Below are positions 57,471 through 64,000 of a DNA stretch of 64,000 nucleotides, in pieces. Position 1 is the stretch's first letter. Each line of letters begins with the position of its first letter. A model generated the notes under the pieces. The model was not told the DNA's origin and made no database searches. It saw nothing but the letters and a program-made list of their open reading frames with translations. The stretch spans positions 1 to 64,000 of the forward strand of contig NZ_CTEJ01000001.1 of NCBI RefSeq assembly GCF_001282625.1, written 5' to 3'. Source of the stretch: Lascolabacillus massiliensis. GTDB lineage: Bacteria > Bacteroidota > Bacteroidia > Bacteroidales > Dysgonomonadaceae. A program made the translations under genes and the position numbers.

Positions 57471-58918
57471 TTTCTTTTCTTTTTTAGGTTAGAGAACCAG
57501 TTTTCAACCTCCTCTGACATTTCGAGCTTTATTATTCTACATAAAAGTATATATAACCCCCCTGTAATTATGGCATTTGTGATAATGTAAAGTACACTGC
57601 TTTGTATACCATTTGTAACCAGATAGGATATTCCTGAGCAGATTAATGCAACTACCATGTATGGAAGCATATCTTTTAAAAATTGTATAGAACTATAGCT
57701 TATAAGTCTCCCGGATAAAGTAGCCGAAATAAGTAATGTAATAATAATATAGATCACCCAGCTACTTGCCAGAGCCATTAATCCATGAGGGAGTAGCAAT
57801 ATTATCAGAATAATTAAAATAAAAGTCTTAATGATTTCTACTCCAAGGAAATAAGCTGATTTCTCCTTAGCAATAAACAATTCGTTGAAAATAAACACAA
57901 ATGGTGAAAGCATTCCAGCCAGCGTTAGTACTCTGAAATAAGGAACTGCTTCGAGCCACTTCTCTTTAAAGAACAGGAAAAACAGTGACTCTGCTGTAAT
58001 AATCATTATCATTCCTACCGGAAATGTGATAAAAGAGATGGATTTCATCATTTTGCTCATTACTCTTTTCATCCTCTCACTGTCTCTGTTTACCTCGGAT
58101 AGTATAAGCATTGCTACAGAGCGAAAAGTATTTGACATGGTAAGAAAAGGGATATCCTGATATTTTTTTGCCTGATTAAAATATGCTACGTGATTCATTG
58201 GATAAAACATTGCAATTAAGCTGGGGTAAATATTATTAGCAAGTGTGGAGATCGAGTTCGATGCAAGTAGTTTACTACTGAAGGAGAAGAATGCTGTTAG
58301 ACTTTTCTTGCTAAAACTTGTTTTTGGACGCCAGCTTGAGTATAACCAAAGGAAGATAGTACGTAGAAGTGTATATATTAGTGTCTGCGCTACCAAAGCC
58401 CAAACTCCATAGTTGTAAATAGCCATAATTACCGCAACAATATCAGCAATGAGCAATGCAAACAGATTAATTTTGGACAGTCCTTTGAAATCTGCTTTTT
58501 TTGTTAGCAAAGTTTGGTGAATTAGTCCTAAAGCATTTAATATTATTGAGATAAATAGTACTCTTGCTACAACTGTTATTTCAGGAGTATTGAAAAGATT
58601 TCCCAGAAATGGTGCAGTGATAAATAATATCAGATACAATAAAATACCCAGTGTTATATTAAAAATAAAAACTGTTGAGTAATCAGTATCTGTGAGGTTG
58701 TGCCTGTTAAGCAAAGCCCTCCCGAAACCACTATCTATAAGTATTGAGGAAAAAGCTATAAATATTGCAAGTGAACCAATCATCCCATATTCTCTTGCAC
58801 TGATAATATTCATCAGGATCAGCATACTCACAAAATTTAGGAGCTGCTGTCCAAACTTATCAATAAAACTCCAGAAAAGGGACAGAATAGTTTTACTCTT
58901 AAGTGAAGATTCCGTCAT
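57467..58918 (-). CDS. Polysaccharide flippase (Wzx/MOP-like)
   Basis: 483 residues with about 12-14 membrane helices of the polysaccharide-synthesis/MATE-like superfamily (ILSLFWSFIDKFGQQLLNFV start; STVFIFNITLGILLYL; FLFFKEKWLEAVPYFRVL). It would move a lipid-linked oligosaccharide across the inner membrane. The following methyltransferase-like gene (overlap ATGA) supports a polysaccharide role. No glycosyltransferases are next to it in this window. Confidence 0.88.
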   Translation of the reverse strand: MTESSLKSKTILSLFWSFIDKFGQQLLNFVSMLILMNIISAREYGMIGSLAIFIAFSSILIDSGFGRALLNRHNLTDTDYSTVFIFNITLGILLYLILFITAPFLGNLFNTPEITVVARVLFISIILNALGLIHQTLLTKKADFKGLSKINLFALLIADIVAVIMAIYNYGVWALVAQTLIYTLLRTIFLWLYSSWRPKTSFSKKSLTAFFSFSSKLLASNSISTLANNIYPSLIAMFYPMNHVAYFNQAKKYQDIPFLTMSNTFRSVAMLILSEVNRDSERMKRVMSKMMKSISFITFPVGMIMIITAESLFFLFFKEKWLEAVPYFRVLTLAGMLSPFVFIFNELFIAKEKSAYFLGVEIIKTFILIILIILLLPHGLMALASSWVIYIIITLLISATLSGRLISYSSIQFLKDMLPYMVVALICSGISYLVTNGIQSSVLYIITNAIITGGLYILLCRIIKLEMSEEVENWFSNLKKKRK

Positions 58919-58947
58919 GAGAGGTTATATATTGCAAATTACTCATG

Positions 58948-58955
58948 CAAAAGTA
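58948..58955 (-). promoter_or_regulatory. -7 element of the flippase operon
   Basis: Minus-strand TACTTTTG, exact TAnnTTTG match, 29 bp before the ATG. Divergent from the queG promoters. Confidence 0.4.
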
Positions 58956-59010
58956 GTCAATTTTTCCAGAACTGGTATGTTGAAAGTAATTGGGAATTCA
59001 ATTAAATGCA

Positions 59011-59050
59011 TTTTATACAGTGTCAAATCAAACATATCTTTGTATTTTTG
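59011..59050 (+). promoter_or_regulatory. Tandem queG-ruvB promoters
   Basis: TTTT (59011-59014), 20 bp, TATCTTTG (59035-59042), then a second exact -7 element TATTTTTG (59043-59050). Two exact TAnnTTTG matches adjoin. Confidence 0.5.
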
Positions 59051-59111
59051 ATATAGGTGTCATGGAGTTAATTTTAGAAGACCAATTGGCCCGGAATATA
59101 TTTAATAAACT

Positions 59112-60032
59112 ATGACTTTTTCAGAAGAGATAAAAAAAGAGGCTTTGAGACTGGGATTTGATGCATGCGGTATTTGCCGTGCTACTGATACCGGTGAAGA
59201 AGAACGATATATGAAATGGTTAGCTGGAAATCATCATGCAACCATGAGTTATATGGAGCGGAATATAGAAAAGAGGCTTGATCCAAGGTTGCTTGTAGAT
59301 GGTGCAAAATCTATTATTTCTGTTGTACTAAATTATTACCCTCACCAAAAACAGCCCACTTATGCTCCTCAATTTGCCTATTATGCCTATGGGAAAGATT
59401 ATCATGATGTTGTAAAGGATAAGCTCAAGCTACTATTTGAGTTTATAAAACAGACATATACTGATGTTACAGGTAGATATTTTTCAGACTCAGCTCCTGT
59501 TTTGGAAAGATTTTGGGCTGCACAGGCAGGTATAGGATTTGTAGGTAAGAATACTTTGTTGATAATCCCCGGGAAAGGTTCTTTTTTCTTTCTGGGTGAG
59601 CTGATTATTGATATTGAACTGGATTATGATTCACCTATTCCTGAAAATTGTGGAAGTTGTACTCGTTGTATTGATGCATGTCCTACAGGAGCTATAGAAA
59701 AACCTTTTCTGGTAAATGCCAATAAGTGTATTTCATATCAAACTATCGAGAACAGAGGTGAAATATCTGCGGAAGTTGCTCCCAAACTGAAAAACTATGT
59801 CTTTGGTTGTGATATTTGTCAGAAAGTGTGTCCATGGAACAGAATGTCAACTCCTCACAACACAGATGAGTTTATGCCATCGGAAGAGTTTATGGAACTT
59901 GATTTAACTAAACTGATAGGTATGAATGAGAAAGAGTATCAACATCTTTTTAGAGGTTCAGCTGTAAAAAGGACGAAGTTTGCAGGATTAAAACGAAACG
60001 TTAATGCTATTTCCAAAAACCGTAATAAATAA
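59112..60032 (+). CDS. queG: Epoxyqueuosine reductase
   Basis: Last step of queuosine tRNA modification, with cobalamin and two [4Fe-4S] clusters. 306 residues. Cys motifs [16 protein letters not shown] and [11 protein letters not shown] bind the clusters; the Asp motif and [26 protein letters not shown] are the B12-type region. It precedes ruvB by 23 bp in the same direction. Confidence 0.94.
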   Translation: MTFSEEIKKEALRLGFDACGICRATDTGEEERYMKWLAGNHHATMSYMERNIEKRLDPRLLVDGAKSIISVVLNYYPHQKQPTYAPQFAYYAYGKDYHDVVKDKLKLLFEFIKQTYTDVTGRYFSDSAPVLERFWAAQAGIGFVGKNTLLIIPGKGSFFFLGELIIDIELDYDSPIPENCGSCTRCIDACPTGAIEKPFLVNANKCISYQTIENRGEISAEVAPKLKNYVFGCDICQKVCPWNRMSTPHNTDEFMPSEEFMELDLTKLIGMNEKEYQHLFRGSAVKRTKFAGLKRNVNAISKNRNK

Positions 60033-60055
60033 CTATTTTTGTATTAATAAATAGA

Positions 60056-61084
60056 ATGGGAGATAATTTCGATATACATAGCAGAAGTAATTTTCAGGAG
60101 ACAGATAGTGACTTTGAAATGACCTTACGTCCTTTGACCTTCACAGGATTCAAAGGGCAGAATAAGATTGTTGAAAATCTGGAAATATTTGTTAGTGCCG
60201 CACGCATGCGCGGTGAGTCTCTTGATCATGTATTGCTTCATGGACCTCCCGGACTTGGAAAAACTACACTTGCAAATATAATTGCTAACGAGTTGGGTGT
60301 TGGCTTTAAGATTTCATCAGGGCCTGTGCTTGATAAACCCGGTGATCTTGCCGGGATATTAACCTCTCTTGAAGAGAACGATGTACTTTTTATTGATGAA
60401 ATACATCGCTTATCACCTGTTGTTGAAGAGTATCTGTATAGTGCAATGGAGGATTACCGAATTGATATATTAATAGATAAAGGACCAAGTGCACGCTCAA
60501 TACAAATTGATCTCAACCCATTTACATTGGTGGGTGCCACTACAAGAAGCGGTTTGCTTACAAGTCCTTTAAGAGCTAGATTCGGTATCAATATGCACCT
60601 TGAATATTATGATTCTGCTACACTCACCGGTATTGTACTCAGGTCTGCAGATATTCTCAAGATCAAATGTGAGATAAATGCTGCTGAAGAAATTGCATCA
60701 AGAAGTAGAGGTACACCACGAATTGCCAATGCTTTATTACGACGAGTACGTGACTTTGCACAGGTAAAAGGTAACGGGTCTATAGACAAATATATTTCAA
60801 CATATGCTTTAGAGGCTCTTAATATTGATAAGTATGGTCTGGATGAGATAGATAATAAGATACTTCTTACAATCATTGATAAATTTAAAGGAGGTCCTGT
60901 TGGTATTACTACAATAGCAACAGCTGTTGGTGATGATCCCGGTACCATAGAGGAGGTGTATGAACCCTATCTGATTAAAGAGGGTTTTATAAAACGTACA
61001 CCGCGTGGAAGAGAAGTTACTGAACTTGCTTACCAGCACTTGGGTAGAAAAAGAGCCGGCAATGAACAGGGGTTACTTTTCTGA
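60056..61084 (+). CDS. ruvB: Holliday junction branch migration helicase RuvB
   Basis: 342 residues, full length. N-terminal [19 protein letters not shown], Walker [16 protein letters not shown], Walker [29 protein letters not shown], and the C-terminal winged helix [22 protein letters not shown]. Cotranscribed with queG; convergent with the DUF4270 gene, 132 bp apart (three loose CTGATT copies there, no terminator). Confidence 0.97.
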   Translation: MGDNFDIHSRSNFQETDSDFEMTLRPLTFTGFKGQNKIVENLEIFVSAARMRGESLDHVLLHGPPGLGKTTLANIIANELGVGFKISSGPVLDKPGDLAGILTSLEENDVLFIDEIHRLSPVVEEYLYSAMEDYRIDILIDKGPSARSIQIDLNPFTLVGATTRSGLLTSPLRARFGINMHLEYYDSATLTGIVLRSADILKIKCEINAAEEIASRSRGTPRIANALLRRVRDFAQVKGNGSIDKYISTYALEALNIDKYGLDEIDNKILLTIIDKFKGGPVGITTIATAVGDDPGTIEEVYEPYLIKEGFIKRTPRGREVTELAYQHLGRKRAGNEQGLLF

Positions 61085-61216
61085 CAATTAATTAATGTAA
61101 TACTGATAGACGGAAACTAACTACCGAAAACCAATACTTTGCAATTCTGATTGAAGCTTTCTGATTCTTGATCTTTAGCTATCTGATTGCTAATTTATAG
61201 ATATCCAATAATTTAT

Positions 61217-62614
61217 TTAAAGCTTACTGAATATTAATTCCAACTGCAGACTTCCTGCTCTCTTATCCAAAATAGTAGCAGTAGGCCACATCAGGTTTTG
61301 AATCTTGGTAAGCACTTGCTGAGTTGAATAGCCCTGTTGTACATTGGTATATGTAGCATCAACCGGAATAAGATAATAAGTCAGATCATAAGGTTCACCA
61401 TCAAACTCCTGGTTATAATAATTTATCATCGACGATATATTGTTAAACTTGTATGAGTAGGTAGAGGGATCAAACTTTTCAGAAAGAAAGCTTGTGACAT
61501 TATCTCTTAATTTCCTGTTTTCAAAAAATCCATTTAAAGAGTCTTTGTTAATCAATAGAAGATAATCAGGCGGACTCAATTTCACCATACCCTTTTCTGA
61601 TTCATCTGGTAAAGCATAAACTGTGAAGTTTACGAGATTTAGAGCCATCGACTGCAGATTATCATGAACCTGAGATATTGGGAATACAATCTCGGTGTTT
61701 ACTCCTGCAGGACTTTTTATATAGGTGACATCTGAGTTATCAGCCAGCAGCTCTTCATTATTGCTCTTAATATGGTTAATCTGTCTAACCTCAGGAGTAT
61801 TGTTTAATTTGAATACATCTGTTCGGATAGTATCCTGATTTGTTGAAGAACCTTTTTCATCCAGATAGTGGTAATGTACAAGCAGTGACGTAAGATCAGC
61901 GCTTATAATAGTACTGTTACCAAAGCTGGTGGTAAAATATAGTCCCGGGAAATACTCCCTGAAAGTATCAGTGTCTGACAATTTACCATGACCAGCTTTA
62001 TTATATTCTTCCAGAAAACTTTCCCCTATAGTCTTTGGTAAATCAACATTTATGTAATATTCTGTATATGTGACAGTAGTGAAATCATCTGCTGTATATG
62101 ATTTAGTCCTGTATGTAGAGTTTTTTCCTGTGAAGCTTTGCACTCCAAGAGGAGCAGTCATATCAGCAAACTGTTCCGGATCAATATGAGTAAAGTCATT
62201 GGTTCCTTTCAGAGATTTCGTAACCTCATATACAGACAACGACATAGGAGCAATAGAGTCTCCAATCAAAGAAGTGTAAGATATTTCCACACTCACGGAG
62301 TCTATCACAGCCCCATCTTTGAATTCCAATCCTTTTGGAAGATAAAACTCAGCTATATATTCAGACTTAATAGAACCGAATACCGGATCCGCATATTCTC
62401 CAAGTACAGGGTAATTAGTTTTACCAAAAACTGAGTCAACCTGAACAGTACGTGCCTGCAACTGTAAAGTGTCAATACCTACAGTCAGTCTGTCTTTATC
62501 AGGCTGAATGGAGAATCCTATTTGATCTAAATTGTCGTTACAAGAGAAAGCGAGTATTGCGACAAAGGTTATTGTAAATAACTTATATATTGTTTTGAGC
62601 TTCATTAGTTTCAA
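61217..62614 (-). CDS. DUF4270 lipoprotein
   Basis: 465 residues, lipobox LAFSC (Cys about 24), large beta-rich domain (GIDTLQLQARTVQVDSVFGK, VLGEYADPVFG, GLYFTTSFGNSTII). DUF4270 is a Bacteroidetes surface or periplasmic lipoprotein family of unknown role. A second Met at 62605 (MKLKTI) is an equal start. Upstream minus-strand GATATTTG near 62632 is only a near-match to a promoter. Confidence 0.85.
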   Translation of the reverse strand: MKLMKLKTIYKLFTITFVAILAFSCNDNLDQIGFSIQPDKDRLTVGIDTLQLQARTVQVDSVFGKTNYPVLGEYADPVFGSIKSEYIAEFYLPKGLEFKDGAVIDSVSVEISYTSLIGDSIAPMSLSVYEVTKSLKGTNDFTHIDPEQFADMTAPLGVQSFTGKNSTYRTKSYTADDFTTVTYTEYYINVDLPKTIGESFLEEYNKAGHGKLSDTDTFREYFPGLYFTTSFGNSTIISADLTSLLVHYHYLDEKGSSTNQDTIRTDVFKLNNTPEVRQINHIKSNNEELLADNSDVTYIKSPAGVNTEIVFPISQVHDNLQSMALNLVNFTVYALPDESEKGMVKLSPPDYLLLINKDSLNGFFENRKLRDNVTSFLSEKFDPSTYSYKFNNISSMINYYNQEFDGEPYDLTYYLIPVDATYTNVQQGYSTQQVLTKIQNLMWPTATILDKRAGSLQLELIFSKL

Positions 62615-62744
62615 AATATTATTTCAACGCCGCAAATATCCAAAAAAATAATGTGATTTAAAAACGGAAAATAGCTTTCTTTCAATTTTTAAATATAATT
62701 GTGTATAGGGGAAACTAAATAAGTTTTAGTTAAGAGTTGGATTC

Positions 62745-63563
62745 TCAATCAGCAATCTTGTTATAGAAGGCCTCAATCTCATCAACACTCTTCTCAAAAT
62801 CGGGCTGATAAGGTAGAAAATCGACCTTCTCAGTTTCAAGATACTTAGTAATTTCCGGATCAATATCTTTACTTCCAAGAACAACGCCATCTGAATAATC
62901 AACGGCCAGCTTGATAAGATTTTGATAATCCATCACTCCTCTGCTTTTTATCTTTTCAATTTCGGCATCGCCAATTCCTTCAAACCGGAGCTTGTGGGCT
63001 ACTTCCTTACTGAAAGGCTTTTTAAAGGTTTCATCATAAATAGAGTATACTATCTTTGTATCTTTGAAGCATGGGTCATCTTTATACCCTTTCTTGACAT
63101 ATAGAGGTGCTAATCCGCTAAACCATCCGTGACAATGAATAATATCCGGAACCCAGCGTAACTTTTTGATAGTTTCCATTACTCCACGCACAAAGAAGAT
63201 ACTTCTCTCCTCATTGTCGTCATACTCCTCTCCATTCTTGTCAACCAGTGTTTCTCTATTCTGAAAATAATCCTCGTTGTCAATAAAATAGACCTGCATA
63301 CGTGCAGACTGAATAGATGCAACCTTGATAATCAAAGAGTTGTCTGAATCGTCAATAATGAGGTTCATTCCTGAAAGTCGTATAACTTCATGAAGTTGAT
63401 TCCTGCGTTCATTTATATTGCCATATTTAGGCATAAATGCACGAATCTCCATGCCTTTCTCCTGAATGGCCTGGGGTAAAAATCGTGAAGTATTCGAGAT
63501 TGGTGTTTCATCTACATAAGGGTAGATTTCCTGTGAAATGTATAAAATTTTTTTCTGAGACAT
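62745..63563 (-). CDS. Glycogen/starch synthase N-terminal (GT5) domain protein
   Basis: 272 residues from the ATG at 63563; a longer reading from 63611 starts upstream of the predicted promoter. It matches the N-terminal Rossmann domain of GT5 glycogen synthases (KKILYISQEIYPYV, EIRAFMPKYGNINERRN, HCHGWFSGLAPLYVKKGYKD) but ends before the C-terminal GT1-like domain. The ADP-glucose-binding KxGGL motif expected near residue 15 reads DETPISN, so it is unlikely to be a full synthase. Divergent from panC, which is usual in Bacteroidales. Confidence 0.85.
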   Translation of the reverse strand: MSQKKILYISQEIYPYVDETPISNTSRFLPQAIQEKGMEIRAFMPKYGNINERRNQLHEVIRLSGMNLIIDDSDNSLIIKVASIQSARMQVYFIDNEDYFQNRETLVDKNGEEYDDNEERSIFFVRGVMETIKKLRWVPDIIHCHGWFSGLAPLYVKKGYKDDPCFKDTKIVYSIYDETFKKPFSKEVAHKLRFEGIGDAEIEKIKSRGVMDYQNLIKLAVDYSDGVVLGSKDIDPEITKYLETEKVDFLPYQPDFEKSVDEIEAFYNKIAD

Positions 63564-63588
63564 GAAGCTAATTATCTTAATTTGAGTA

Positions 63589-63596
63589 CAAAGATA
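63589..63596 (-). promoter_or_regulatory. -7 element of the GT5-like gene
   Basis: Minus-strand TATCTTTG, exact match, 25 bp before the ATG at 63563; supports that start. Confidence 0.45.
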
Positions 63597-63761
63597 ATAA
63601 AAAAAATCCACATAAATACAAAATAAAAATGGGCAAAAGTTGTAAGATGCACATAATGAGACGAATAACCGAATTTACGTCTATTCTTTAGAGTGAAATA
63701 ATGCAAATTATTTTCTATATGTGCCAATTATTTTGTTGCTTTGCACTCTAAATTGCGGGTG

Positions 63762-64000
63762 ATGAAAATTATAGATACAATATCCGAACTAGAGAATCAA
63801 CTACAGGGTTATCGACATAAGGGAGAAACAATTGGTTTAGTACCTACTATGGGTGCCTTGCATCAAGGTCATGCCTCATTAGTAGAGAGATGTGTAGCAG
63901 ACAATAAAATAAGTATTGTAAGTTTGTTTGTGAATCCCACACAGTTTAATAATAAAGAGGATCTGAAACATTATCCCAGAACCCCTGAAAAGGACCACGA
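63762..64000 (+). CDS. panC: Pantothenate synthetase, partial (cut by window end)
   Basis: 79 complete codons are visible. Key residues: PTMGALHQGH at about 25-34 (HIGH-like ATP site) and VNPTQFNNKEDL at about 62-73 are diagnostic of PanC, which joins pantoate and beta-alanine. Near-consensus TTGCTTTG (63736-63743) is the likely -7 element. The remaining about 200 residues lie outside the window. Confidence 0.95.
   Translation, partial: MKIIDTISELENQLQGYRHKGETIGLVPTMGALHQGHASLVERCVADNKISIVSLFVNPTQFNNKEDLKHYPRTPEKDH

Noticed and set aside
61085-61216. Three CTGATT copies between ruvB and DUF4270 as an operator
   Set aside because: Spacing (14 and 22 bp) is irregular and the motif is short; AT-rich chance is likely.

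Overview
The window is about 64 kb of AT-rich bacterial chromosome from a Bacteroidetes member, most likely order Bacteroidales (the family is a guess; Dysgonomonadaceae or Porphyromonadaceae-like). The evidence is the repeated Bacteroidetes-type promoter element TAnnTTTG upstream of many genes, weak Shine-Dalgarno sequences, families typical of the phylum (DUF4270, DUF4292, a long PurF-like amidotransferase, long LepB, FloA/NfeD, stand-alone GT5 N-domain protein), a full menaquinone set and Kdo transferase (Gram-negative envelope). No tRNA, rRNA, CRISPR array, insertion sequence or prophage is visible. It reads as mostly housekeeping core genome, with a few accessory or odd loci.

Layout. 1-6.2 kb: an M24 peptidase, a sigma54-type response regulator and a convergent hybrid histidine kinase that share a stop-codon palindrome, then a small secreted protein. 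6.2-11.6 kb: a minus-strand run aroE, ubiE/menG, purC, phoH, purF-like. 11.8-15.2 kb: dgt, then a small membrane-protein cluster (lipoprotein, GYF_2-CD225, CD225, DUF2752) whose end overlaps uvrA. 18.1-23.4 kb: CPA2 antiporter, GHL10 lipoprotein, THUMP RNA methyltransferase. 23.4-29.5 kb: menaquinone operon, thioesterase-menF-menD-menB-menC-menE. 29.6-31.0 kb: a truncated sensor and an unknown protein. 31.2-36.9 kb: dut, TPR protein, DUF4292 lipoprotein, EnvC-like protein, nucleoside transporter. 37-43.7 kb: M16 protease; then an operon of a TPR-PD40 protein, NfeD, FloA and a nucleoside phosphorylase. 44-54.5 kb: guaA; a PgpH-like HD hydrolase; gltX-waaA; dapB-lepB-wbqC; a nucleoside-sugar-type epimerase. 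54.6-64 kb: rnr; a methyltransferase and a flippase; queG-ruvB; DUF4270 lipoprotein; GT5-like protein; start of panC, cut by the window end.

How it fits together: menG at 7 kb methylates the product of the 23-29 kb men operon; purC, purF-like, guaA, dgt, dut, nupG and the phosphorylase cover purine and nucleotide metabolism; waaA, the flippase, wbqC, DUF4292, EnvC-like, lepB and the TPR proteins serve the envelope.

The most unusual signals are: a divergent intergenic region with about 10-bp-phased ATTCCACA repeats beside a DnaA-box-like inverted repeat (5.36-5.43 kb); a perfect promoter followed by a GNRA-capped 14-bp hairpin with no U-tract (13.2-13.3 kb); the CD225/DUF2752 cluster; an EnvC-like protein that has lost its zinc ligands; and a GT5-family protein without the KxGGL motif. 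Nothing here can be claimed as a proven new system from sequence alone.
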